Source of the DNA: Archaeoglobaceae archaeon
GTDB taxonomy: Archaea > Halobacteriota > Archaeoglobi > Archaeoglobales > Archaeoglobaceae
NCBI GenBank assembly: GCA_027066965.1
Contig: JAMOMT010000143.1
Span: 1 to 7,908, forward strand
Length of the DNA: 7,908 nt
Reading direction: 5' to 3'
Positions 1-6,646 of this stretch are shown piece by piece; position 1 is the stretch's first letter, and every line of letters begins with the position of its first letter. The notes under the pieces were generated by a model. It was given only the letters and a program-made list of their open reading frames with translations. It was not told where the DNA came from and did no database searches. Made by a program: the position numbers and the translations under genes.

Positions 1-1169
1 AAACATTTTCCTGGCTCGATTACCTAGCGAGAGAGGGTTTGCTCGTGAACCTGAAACCCTCATTCGACGACGGGATAGTCGTAGAGGAGTGGAACGGAGA
101 GAGTGGAGCCTACATCGACTTAGATGTCAAGGGGGTACCCGTGAGAGTATACGGAATGAAGTACTACGGCTCCATGACTGAAAGGGTTCTGGAGATGTAC
201 ACCAAGGAAGTCAGGAAGGTCGACGGGCTTACGATTTTCATGGCACACGCAGGAATTGAGGGGTACGTAAACGTGCACGGCTGCGTTCCCTCCTCGAGGT
301 TTCACAAGTTGAAAGCGGACTACATAGCTCTCGGGCACATACACAGAAGTTTTGTTGAGGGCAGAATACACAATCCGGGAAGCTTGGAGGTATGCGATGT
401 AACGGAGCTGGGCTTTGACAGGGGTGTTTTCGTAGTAGACTGGGAGGAAGGTGAGGTCAAAGCAAGACTCGAAAAAGTACCAGGAAGAGACTTCGTTGCG
501 TTGAGCGTCGAACTGAGAGAAGAAAGAGAGTTGGAGGAGCTGAAAAAGAGACTTAAAAATGTAAGAGCAAAGAACCCAGTAGTTTACGTGTCCATCAGGT
601 GCCCGAGGTCCGTAAGAAGATTTCTAAGCGAAGAAAGTATCAAGAAGTTTGCCTCTCACCTCTCGCCGATAGTTGTCAAGGTAAGGTGGGAAGTATTTGA
701 CGATACATTCGCACCAGTTGTGTCGAGGAAGGAAGACTTAGAGGTAGGTGTGATATCTCAGCTTCTTGAGAACTACAGCTACGGGAACATATGCGAAGAA
801 ATTATAAAGCTAAAGAACGCCTTCTCTACCTCGTTTGATCTCAGGAAGATAGACGAGTTTGTGGATGAGATTCTTAGAGGCGTTAACGATGAAGAGCAGA
901 TTAAATCAGAGCCGAGCGAAATGCGGGAGTCGCGTGGTTTGATTCTATCTAGAAAATCGGAAAAGGCCTTCCTCAAGCTGACCAAAGCCGTAACGTGTGA
1001 GGTAGCCGAAAAAGGAGAGTGTATAACAGGTAGAAGTGTGGCCACATCCGACAGGCTAGAGAAGGTAGAGACTGGAGGAGAGTTCGAGGGAAAAGAGAGT
1101 GCGGAGGAAGAGGAGGTCTGGGACTGGAGGAAGGCCTATGATCCTCGAAGTAAGGCTCGTAAACATTAA
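1..1169 (+). CDS. mre11: Mre11-like DNA repair nuclease, 5'-truncated by the window edge
   Basis: This is a calcineurin-like metallophosphoesterase of the Mre11/SbcD family, the nuclease partner of Rad50 in processing DNA double-strand breaks. The frame is open to the left edge (first whole codon at 3; Thr-Phe-Ser-Trp-Leu-Asp-Tyr-Leu precedes the TTG at 39), so TTG 39 is not the true start. By comparison with Pyrococcus Mre11, roughly the first 85-90 residues, carrying the DxH and GNHD metal motifs, are missing. Visible late phosphoesterase motifs are the His of MAHAG (codon 246-248) and GHIH (333-344), followed by NPGSLE. A cap-like region follows, then a charged C-terminal tail of about 90 residues ending in a WDWRKAYD segment, which may contact Rad50 (inference). 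The stop TAA at 1167-1169 lies inside rad50, which implies a co-transcribed, translationally coupled pair. The family assignment is firm. Whether it is the main cellular Mre11 or a paralogue cannot be settled here. Confidence 0.9.
   Translation, partial: TFSWLDYLAREGLLVNLKPSFDDGIVVEEWNGESGAYIDLDVKGVPVRVYGMKYYGSMTERVLEMYTKEVRKVDGLTIFMAHAGIEGYVNVHGCVPSSRFHKLKADYIALGHIHRSFVEGRIHNPGSLEVCDVTELGFDRGVFVVDWEEGEVKARLEKVPGRDFVALSVELREERELEELKKRLKNVRAKNPVVYVSIRCPRSVRRFLSEESIKKFASHLSPIVVKVRWEVFDDTFAPVVSRKEDLEVGVISQLLENYSYGNICEEIIKLKNAFSTSFDLRKIDEFVDEILRGVNDEEQIKSEPSEMRESRGLILSRKSEKAFLKLTKAVTCEVAEKGECITGRSVATSDRLEKVETGGEFEGKESAEEEEVWDWRKAYDPRSKARKH
1126..1130 (+). promoter_or_regulatory. Shine-Dalgarno site for rad50
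   Basis: GGAGG lies inside the end of mre11, 7 bases before the ATG at 1138. It supports that ATG over the longer in-frame GTG at 1099, which would add 13 Arg/Gly-rich residues ahead of the normal Rad50 N terminus. Confidence 0.75.
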
Positions 1170-3795
1170 AAGTCATAGAGATACGGTTATAAGATTTACA
1201 GAAGGAGTAAACGCTATTCTCGGAGACAACGGTGCGGGAAAGACAACGGTAATTGAGGCAATAGGGTTTGTTCTCTTTGACTCCCTTCCCTACAGAATAG
1301 GCGACTTTCTTAGGAAAGGAGAGAAAAGAGGTGAGGTGAGAGTTACAGTTCTCGGAGCCGACGGGAGAACTTACAAGGTCGTAAGAAAGTTCTCAGAGGA
1401 CAAGACGCTCGAACACTACGTCGAGGACATTGAACTGGGCAGGGTCGCAGAAGGTAGAGAGGAAGTCCTAGAATGGGTGAGGGAGAACTTTGGGTTCGAA
1501 AGTGATCCGAAGATAGTTTTCGAGAACGTCATAGGAGTAAGGCAGGGGATGATGATAGCTCACTTCCTAGAACCTCCAAGAGTAAGAGATGCCACGTTTT
1601 CCCCGGTAATAGGGGTCGAGAGCTACAGAAAGGCCTACGAGAAGAGCAGGGAGTACGAAAGTTTCCTAAGAGACAGAATTGGCGAAAAAAAAGAGAGAAT
1701 ATCTGGCCTAGAGGCGAAGGTAGAGGAGCTAGAGAGGAGGAGAACAGAGTTCGAGGAAGTAAGCAGGAAAAGGAGAGAGCTCAGGGAAGAACTTGAGGAG
1801 AAGGAAAAGAGACTGCAAGAATTAGAAGAAAGACACAAAGAACTCGAGAGCATAAGAGAGGATATAGTGAAGCTCGAGCAGGAGCTTATAGAGCTCGAGG
1901 GAGAGAAAAGGTTGCACGAGGAAAGAACGAAGGGAGGTGAAAAAGAGCTCGAAGAGATAAAAAGAGCTGAGAGACGGATGAAAGAGCTCGAACCTGCAGT
2001 GAAAAAACTCAAAGAGCTCGAAAATAGAGAGGAAGAGCTCGAAAAGCTAAGAAAGAGACTCGAAGACGTGAGTAGGGAGCTCGCTAGCCTGAAAGCAAGA
2101 AGAGAGAGCCTTATCGAGAGAGTGGAGAGGCTTAGAAGGGACTCTTGCGGGCTGGAAGAGCTGAGAAAAGAAGGAGAGAAGCTGAAAGAGTTGGCAGAAA
2201 GAGAGGAAGTGCTCACTGAGGAACTGGAAAGAGTTTCAGGCGTAGCTGAGAGGCTTAGAGAGTTGGAAAGACAGAGGTCAGAACTTGAAAGAGAGGTTGA
2301 GGAGGTCAGGAGAGAAGTAGAGAGGATCCCCGAGAACGAAAAGAAGTTGAGAGAGCTCGAGGAGAAGCTCAAAAAGCTCGAAGAACTGGAGGAGAAGAGA
2401 GACAAGGCTCTAAAAAGCGTCAGTTCACTCGAAACGAGGCTGAAAATCGAAAAGAGAGACGTAGAAGTCATGCTGAAAGGCGTATGTCCTTATCTGAAAG
2501 AGAGCTGCGACAGGATACTCGAGGCTGGAAAGAGAAAAAAGGAGGAGCTCAAAAAGGATATTGAAAAACTACAAGCTCTTAGAGCGTTCCTAGAAAAAGC
2601 CGATACTGCGTTAAAAGCGAAAAAGAAGTTCGAAAACGAAGTAGCAAAGCTCAAAGCGGAGCTGGATTTGCTCAGAAAGCTGAAAGAAGAACTAGAAGAT
2701 AGGAGAAAGAGGCTCGAGGATATCAGCAGCAAAATCGAAGGGTTGAAGAGAGAAGCTGAGAGGCTCGAAGAGCTGAGGAAAGAGCTTGAAAAAGTCAGAG
2801 GATCTGGTAAAAAGCTCGCTGAAGTAACAGAAAGGATAAGGCAGAAGGAAAAAATGATGGAAGAACTTGAAGAAGTTGAAAGAGAGCTGGTAGAGATAAA
2901 CGAGAAACTCAAGAGGACTCCAGAAATCGAGAGTAGAATAAAAGATGTCGAAAGAAAGTACGAGGAGATAAGGGAGAAGATGAGAGAACTCAGACCCATT
3001 GCCGAGGAGTACTTTGCACTTTCAAGGATCGCTTCTGAAAAAGAGAGAGTTCTAAAAGAGGTCGAAAAAAGCAAAAAGAGGTTATCCGAAGTAGTTTCGA
3101 AGATCGAAACCCTGAAGGCAAAGGTAAGAAAACTGAAGGACTCATACTCCGAAGAAGAACTCGAAAAGTTAAGATCAGAGCTAGAAAAAATTAGAAGCAA
3201 GTTCTTCGAGCTCAGAGGGTGTGTGAGAGAGCTCGAGAACAGGGAGAAAGAGCTCGAGAGAGAGGTCAAGGAGCTCGAAAGATTAAGAGAGGAACTTGAA
3301 GATGAGAGGAGAGAACTCGAAAAACTCGAAAAGAAGTACAGGTTCGTGAAAGATCTAAGGGAAATATTCAAAAAAGCCGTACCGGGAATAACGAAAGCTT
3401 ACACCGACGCCGTTTCCGTAGAAGCGAACAGAATATTCTGTGACCTCATGGACGACTACTCATGGGACCTGAGGTGGTGCGAGGACTACTCGATAAAGGC
3501 CGTTTACAGGGGGAGGGAGATAGAGTTCACGCAGATGAGCGGTGGAGAGCAGATGTGCGCAGCTATAGCAGTAAGGCTGGCTTTGCTCAAGGTCCTGTCC
3601 TCCGCAAGCATGGCCTTCTTCGATGAACCTACCCAGAACATGGACGAAACAAGGAGAAGAAACTTAGCAACCCAGATATCGAGGGTTGAAGGATTCAGGC
3701 AGATATTCGTCATTAGTCACGATGATAGCTTTGAAGAAGTTGTTGAAAACGCTATAAAGCTTAGGAAAGAAAACGGTATTAGTGTAGTAGAGTGA
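1138..3795 (+). CDS. rad50: Rad50-like SMC-family ATPase with variant hook
   Basis: This is a complete ABC/SMC-type ATPase of 885 residues, close to the usual archaeal Rad50 length, which tethers and regulates Mre11 at DNA ends. The order is classical. An N-terminal ATPase lobe carries the Walker A GDNGAGKT (residues 29-36) and a Q-loop Gln136. A long Lys/Glu/Leu/Arg coiled coil spans about 185-450 and 457-732. The C-terminal lobe carries the ABC signature SGGEQ (801-805), Walker B ending Asp829-Glu830, the D-loop Asp836 and the switch His861. The start ATG gives the normal MILEVRL-type beginning and has a good ribosome site. It overlaps mre11 by 32 bases. The apex has C450 and C457 spaced C-x6-C instead of CXXC, and no other CXXC exists in the protein. 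The segment after Walker B reads DEPTQNMD rather than the DEPTPFLD-like form I recall in A. fulgidus Rad50. It may therefore be a divergent Rad50 or an SbcC-like paralogue; the mre11 linkage favours the MR complex. Confidence 0.92.
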   Translation: MILEVRLVNIKSHRDTVIRFTEGVNAILGDNGAGKTTVIEAIGFVLFDSLPYRIGDFLRKGEKRGEVRVTVLGADGRTYKVVRKFSEDKTLEHYVEDIELGRVAEGREEVLEWVRENFGFESDPKIVFENVIGVRQGMMIAHFLEPPRVRDATFSPVIGVESYRKAYEKSREYESFLRDRIGEKKERISGLEAKVEELERRRTEFEEVSRKRRELREELEEKEKRLQELEERHKELESIREDIVKLEQELIELEGEKRLHEERTKGGEKELEEIKRAERRMKELEPAVKKLKELENREEELEKLRKRLEDVSRELASLKARRESLIERVERLRRDSCGLEELRKEGEKLKELAEREEVLTEELERVSGVAERLRELERQRSELEREVEEVRREVERIPENEKKLRELEEKLKKLEELEEKRDKALKSVSSLETRLKIEKRDVEVMLKGVCPYLKESCDRILEAGKRKKEELKKDIEKLQALRAFLEKADTALKAKKKFENEVAKLKAELDLLRKLKEELEDRRKRLEDISSKIEGLKREAERLEELRKELEKVRGSGKKLAEVTERIRQKEKMMEELEEVERELVEINEKLKRTPEIESRIKDVERKYEEIREKMRELRPIAEEYFALSRIASEKERVLKEVEKSKKRLSEVVSKIETLKAKVRKLKDSYSEEELEKLRSELEKIRSKFFELRGCVRELENREKELEREVKELERLREELEDERRELEKLEKKYRFVKDLREIFKKAVPGITKAYTDAVSVEANRIFCDLMDDYSWDLRWCEDYSIKAVYRGREIEFTQMSGGEQMCAAIAVRLALLKVLSSASMAFFDEPTQNMDETRRRNLATQISRVEGFRQIFVISHDDSFEEVVENAIKLRKENGISVVE
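1690..3330 (+). other. Purine-rich low-complexity stretch encoding the Rad50 coiled coil
   Basis: The coding strand is overwhelmingly A and G because it encodes Glu, Lys, Arg and Leu heptads. The octamer GAGCTCGA, encoding Glu-Leu-Glu or similar, recurs at least nine times (for example near 1890, 1948, 1985, 2013, 2036, 2353, 3230, 3250 and 3271). The repetition reflects protein periodicity and codon choice. It also creates long Ser/Leu-rich open frames on the other strand that are not genes. Confidence 0.7.
2485..2508 (+). other. Rad50 coiled-coil apex with C-x6-C hook
   Basis: These codons encode C450-P-Y-L-K-E-S-C457, flanked by coiled-coil arms of nearly equal length (about 265 and 275 residues). 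The position is exactly where Rad50 proteins carry the CXXC zinc hook that joins two molecules through one zinc ion. The first Cys-Pro matches the usual hook start (as in CPVC), but the second cysteine is displaced by four residues. Whether it still binds zinc is unknown. Confidence 0.75.
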
Positions 3796-3811
3796 TGACT
3801 CAAACCAATTG

Positions 3812-3829
3812 AAAATCAAAAACTAAAAC
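3812..3829 (-). terminator. Possible T-rich archaeal terminator of the AAA/VWA operon
   Basis: Read on the - strand, the last codons of the VWA gene and the bases just past its TGA (3816-3818) contain several runs of T (TTTTAG, TTTTTGA, TTTTC). Archaeal RNA polymerase commonly stops at such runs without a hairpin. No comparable T run follows rad50 on the + strand in the 20-base gap, so rad50 transcripts may run into the convergent gene. Confidence 0.3.
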
Positions 3830-5183
3830 CCAGAAACTCTCTAAGCACATAGAGAGACAAATCATCTGGCCTGAGTCTAAGAAACACGGAGTTCTTAACC
3901 CTACTCGTCAGAGCCATGCAGAACTCCTCGTACTTGCTGTCGTTGTTGAGCATCATCAGAATCAAACGAGATTCTTTTAGCTTTCCGAGCTTTTCAGCAG
4001 CCATCAGCGCTTTTGCCAGTGGATTGTCCGGGCTCGTCGGCTCTCCGTCTGTTATTAGGAAGACGACTGGGGACGAGTTTTCCCCATCAGCAGTTCTTAC
4101 CACTTCAAGCAGAGCCTGAGCGACATTGGTCCTACCTCTAGCAACCACATTCACTATCTCACCCTCTCTAAGCCTCGTGACTCTGTGGTTGAAAGCAAAG
4201 ACTTTCAGCTCTCTGCTAAGTTTTTCAGCAGCAGCCTTGACTGCGAGAGCAGCTCTAACAGCTCCCCTCAGCTTTTCACCCCTCATTGAGTCGCTCGTAT
4301 CTATAAGGATGAAAAACGAAACTTTACTAGCCTTCTCGAAGTTTCTCGCGAGGAGATGGTTCCCAAGCTCGAGCCTGCCTGAAAGCAGGAGTTCGTTTAC
4401 AAGGCTCTCCTGAATGTCCAGCATGTCAAAGCAGTGAAGTAGGTCGTCGTACTCGACTAGCTCGAGTGGATTTGACGGAAAGAAGTTCCTTTCTTCCAGA
4501 CTGCTAATGCTACCGAAGAGTTTACTCTTCAGCTCTCTGAGCGCAATTTCTAAGGCTCTCCTCGCTATCGCTTTCTCCGCCCTACCGGTAAAGATTTTCC
4601 TCTGACCTTTCCTGCTAACGAGCCCAAACTTTTCCATTTCCTCAGAAAGCTCCCTATCGAACGTGTCCAGAAACTCGAGGGTGTTAACGTCCTCAACCCT
4701 GAGCTTTCCGCTGGCAATCAGCTTCTTTACGTCATTCCAAGCCTCCTTTCTCGCCATCTCATAAGCCTTCTGAACTTCCCGCATCGCACCGCAGGAGTGC
4801 GTGTCAGCTGAGAATGCGCTGGCGTAGTTCTCTACACTCTCAAACTCATCGCTCTCCAAGCGTTGAAAGTTGGATCTCTCAGCCTTTACTTTTCCGCTTT
4901 CAGAAGTCTTTTTGGCGTTCTCAGCCTCAACTCTACTCTGGATTTCGGCGAGGTACGAGAGTGCTCTCCTCACGCCCTTGCTCCTAACTTTATCTCTGAG
5001 AAAGTCTCTTACTCTCAGTTTGGTTTCGTGCTCTTCACCGTCGTATCCTCCCCGAAGGAGTTCGGGGTCGAAGAGAGCTAAACTCAGCTCCTCGACGAAC
5101 GCCTGAAGGTTGTTCCTCTCCTCAACCCTCCCACTACAGGTTTTCAGCGTGTTCTTACCCGGGAGAGTAGGCGTAAATTCCAT
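3816..5183 (-). CDS. VWA-domain protein, partner of the adjacent AAA+ ATPase
   Basis: This is a predicted cytoplasmic protein of 455 residues with no signal peptide or membrane segment. The first ~285 residues are mostly helical and charged; they contain a Ser/Lys/Glu-rich, probably flexible stretch around 90-130. Residues ~290-455 form a von Willebrand factor A domain with a complete metal-ion-dependent adhesion site: DTSDS (Asp295, Ser297, Ser299), Thr352 in GRTN and Asp379 in TDGEP. The layout, with helical N terminus and C-terminal VWA next to an AAA+ gene, matches ChlD, CoxE, NorD and ViaA-type partners that connect the ATPase to its target. The ATG at 5183 is chosen because GAGGG sits 6 bases upstream; the in-frame TTG at 5189 has no usable ribosome site. 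It overlaps the ATPase gene by 29 bases, so the two are almost surely one operon. The precise target is not recognisable, and I assign no gene symbol. Confidence 0.87.
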   Translation of the reverse strand: MEFTPTLPGKNTLKTCSGRVEERNNLQAFVEELSLALFDPELLRGGYDGEEHETKLRVRDFLRDKVRSKGVRRALSYLAEIQSRVEAENAKKTSESGKVKAERSNFQRLESDEFESVENYASAFSADTHSCGAMREVQKAYEMARKEAWNDVKKLIASGKLRVEDVNTLEFLDTFDRELSEEMEKFGLVSRKGQRKIFTGRAEKAIARRALEIALRELKSKLFGSISSLEERNFFPSNPLELVEYDDLLHCFDMLDIQESLVNELLLSGRLELGNHLLARNFEKASKVSFFILIDTSDSMRGEKLRGAVRAALAVKAAAEKLSRELKVFAFNHRVTRLREGEIVNVVARGRTNVAQALLEVVRTADGENSSPVVFLITDGEPTSPDNPLAKALMAAEKLGKLKESRLILMMLNNDSKYEEFCMALTSRVKNSVFLRLRPDDLSLYVLREFLGFSF

Positions 5184-6519
5184 CCCCAACCCTCTCCGCT
5201 ACTTCGGCGCACCTCGCAAGACTTTCGAGCATGAACTCCAAAGCTGAGACCTTCTCACACTCACATCCGGGGAGAATTTCGTAAAAGTCTGTAAAGTCGG
5301 TGTAAACATTTATCTCTCCCCTTTTACCAAGTTCAACTGCGAGTCTTGACATTTCTTTCTGCATTTTTGAGAAGTACTCGGAGCACGTAATTTCGAGTGC
5401 ATCGTTAACGAGAACGCTAACAACCTCTTCGAACTTCTCTGCTTGGAATTCGAGCCTCATCCTGCCCCTCAAGCCGAGCAGAACGTTACTAAAGTCGTAT
5501 TTTTCCCCATTAACGCCGTAGTCCGAGATCATAACAGCTCTATGCTTTCTTCTCAATGCAGAGGCCATTACGTGGTCGAAGACCTTTATCGTTGCTCTGC
5601 AAGATGGTTCGACCTCTATTCTGTCCGGTAATCTTACTTCTCCGCTCCTCGCGAGCATGACTACTCTTGAGAGAGTTTTCGCATGCCACTCTGGCATTAC
5701 GACGCTCTCTCTCAACCATTCGTTCGAGTTTCTCATCGCTATCTCGATTTCCTCCTCCACGCTGTTTGGAGGGCCGATCTCAATTTCCTCCATCCTGTCG
5801 AGGAGGGGCTCTTTAACGTCAGAGACGCCCCTGTAGTTCGCCGGGTTGGTAGAGGCAAGAAATATCAGATCTATTCGCATCGGGATTATATCCCCTTCAG
5901 GTGTCGTAACTTGCTTCTCCTCAAGCAACTCGTGGAGGAGAGTTTGCAGAGCTGACGGTATTGCTCCTAGCTCGTCAACGTAAGCTATACCTCTGTTCGC
6001 CTTCAGAATTCTGCCGGGGGTGAAGACCTCAGGACTGTCGAGGTCGTAGCCCTCTCTTATCTTCTGTAGGCTTATGCCTCCAATCAGCTGCCTCGTTGTC
6101 ATCATCGGATCTCCACAAATCCTGACGAACCTCGGTTTGACCCACTCAAGTTCTACGACTCCACTCTCTAGCTTTTTCCTGCATGAGAAGCAGACTGGGT
6201 TTACGGGATCGTCGTTGATCTTGCAACCTTTAATCGCCAAGATTTTTTCAGGCAATAGCTTGGCTATCGCTTTCGCGAAAGTCGTTTTGCCGTAGCCTTT
6301 CCTGCCTCTGAAAAGAATGCTCGAACCGCTGAGCAACGCATTCTTGACGAGTTCCTTCTCCTTCTCCTTGCCGACTATCTCCGAAAACGGGTCGATTCCT
6401 TTCTCCTCCAGCCTGAGCAGGTTCTCCCGGATGTATTCGGCTATGCTTCTGGAGTGGTAGTAAGACAGCTCCTCGTTCCAGATGTCGACCTCTCTACCTT
6501 CGAGCAGGTAAGTAGTCAT
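5155..6519 (-). CDS. Mg-chelatase/MoxR-like AAA+ ATPase
   Basis: This is a 454-residue AAA+ ATPase of the ChlI/BchI-MoxR branch. Its motifs are Walker A GRKGYGKT (72-79), Walker B IAYVDE (Asp182-Glu183), a sensor-1 stretch ASTNP (222-226) and LLDRMEEI (239-246), where Arg242 is a candidate arginine finger. Between Walker A and B is an insertion with four cysteines, C99, C110, C113 and C135. The GCKINDDPVNPVCFSC segment resembles the Cys-containing loop of ChlI proteins and could bind zinc or another metal (inference). Family members act as hexameric rings that, with a VWA partner, insert metals or remodel enzymes; the VWA gene follows with a 29-base overlap. The ATG at 6519 has no clear Shine-Dalgarno site, so the message may be leaderless or carry a short leader with the inverted repeat. 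No tetrapyrrole genes are nearby, so a true magnesium chelatase role is unlikely. The shared promoter region with fdhA suggests a link to that enzyme. Confidence 0.88.
   Translation of the reverse strand: MTTYLLEGREVDIWNEELSYYHSRSIAEYIRENLLRLEEKGIDPFSEIVGKEKEKELVKNALLSGSSILFRGRKGYGKTTFAKAIAKLLPEKILAIKGCKINDDPVNPVCFSCRKKLESGVVELEWVKPRFVRICGDPMMTTRQLIGGISLQKIREGYDLDSPEVFTPGRILKANRGIAYVDELGAIPSALQTLLHELLEEKQVTTPEGDIIPMRIDLIFLASTNPANYRGVSDVKEPLLDRMEEIEIGPPNSVEEEIEIAMRNSNEWLRESVVMPEWHAKTLSRVVMLARSGEVRLPDRIEVEPSCRATIKVFDHVMASALRRKHRAVMISDYGVNGEKYDFSNVLLGLRGRMRLEFQAEKFEEVVSVLVNDALEITCSEYFSKMQKEMSRLAVELGKRGEINVYTDFTDFYEILPGCECEKVSALEFMLESLARCAEVAERVGDGIYAYSPG
5190..5197 (-). promoter_or_regulatory. 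Ribosome binding site for the VWA gene
   Basis: Read on the - strand, GGAGAGGG lies within the last codons of the ATPase gene, with its GAGGG ending 6 bases before the ATG at 5183. It decides for that start and suggests translational coupling. Confidence 0.55.
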
Positions 6520-6521
6520 TG

Positions 6522-6539
6522 GTTAGACACAAGTCTAAC
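6522..6539. repeat. Perfect inverted repeat, candidate operator
   Basis: GTTAGAC-ACAA-GTCTAAC has two perfect 7-base arms around a 4-base spacer. It ends 2 bases upstream of the ATPase ATG and lies between that ATG and the TATA-like boxes. The size and placement suit a dimeric winged-helix or helix-turn-helix repressor. In RNA starting near 6541 it could instead form a small hairpin at the 5' end. Confidence 0.6.
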
Positions 6540-6540
6540 G

Positions 6541-6571
6541 GAAATTAAACTTTTAGGTAGCCAATATAAAC
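6541..6571 (-). promoter_or_regulatory. Candidate promoter elements for the AAA/VWA operon
   Basis: Two TATA-like boxes read on the - strand. TTTATATT (about 6563-6570) is preceded by a purine-rich stretch that could be a BRE; it would place the transcript start near 6540 and leave a leader of about 20 bases containing the inverted repeat. AAGTTTAATTT (about 6542-6552) is centred about 28 bases from the ATG and would give a leaderless message. I cannot choose between them from sequence. Confidence 0.45.
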
Positions 6572-6619
6572 TCTATTTAGAGCTCATTTAAAGTTAAACT
6601 ATCAAACGAGATTAAACTT
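6544..6619 (+). repeat. Three TTAAACT direct repeats in the divergent promoter region
   Basis: TTAAACT occurs at 6545-6551, 6594-6600 and 6612-6618. The outer two share the longer ATTAAACTT (6544-6552 and 6611-6619), and each lies in a TATA-like stretch facing one of the two divergent genes. The remaining bases hold an A/T-rich palindrome TTTAA-AG-TTAAA (6587-6598). The repeats may be regulator sites or simply A/T-rich promoter sequence. No gene is seen in the 127-base gap. Confidence 0.35.
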
Positions 6620-6626
6620 AAATAAA
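6611..6626 (+). promoter_or_regulatory. Candidate TATA box for fdhA
   Basis: ATTAAACTTAAATAAA is A/T-rich, with the TTAAATAAA part centred about 26 bases before the GTG at 6647. That is the spacing expected for an archaeal TATA box driving a leaderless transcript. There is no convincing Shine-Dalgarno site before the GTG, which agrees with this. Confidence 0.5.
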
Positions 6627-6646
6627 AATGAAGGCAAAGTAAAACT

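Noticed and set aside
1099..1137. GTG at 1099 as a longer rad50 start
   Set aside because: It adds an Arg/Gly-rich leader not typical of Rad50, while ATG 1138 has GGAGG at the right distance and gives the standard N terminus.
1880..3280. GAGCTCGA octamers as a regulatory or CRISPR-like repeat
   Set aside because: Irregular spacing and all copies in the coding frame of Glu-Leu-Glu heptads; explained by the coiled coil.
1635..3371. Long Ser/Leu/Phe-rich open frames on the - strand (1635-2471 and 2490-3371)
   Set aside because: They are the antisense of the Glu/Lys/Leu codons of the Rad50 coiled coil, have low-complexity composition and no recognisable domain.
5184..5189. TTG at 5189 as the VWA gene start
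   Set aside because: The ribosome site would abut the TTG directly; ATG 5183 has proper spacing.
6601..6613. 13-base exact repeat ATCAAACGAGATT also at 3961-3973
   Set aside because: One such match is expected by chance at about this window size; one copy lies in VWA coding sequence and the flanks differ.
6628..6642. Tiny ATG frame (Met-Lys-Ala-Lys, stop) before fdhA as a leader peptide
   Set aside because: Four codons, no ribosome site, and likely upstream of or at the transcript start; chance occurrence in A-rich DNA.
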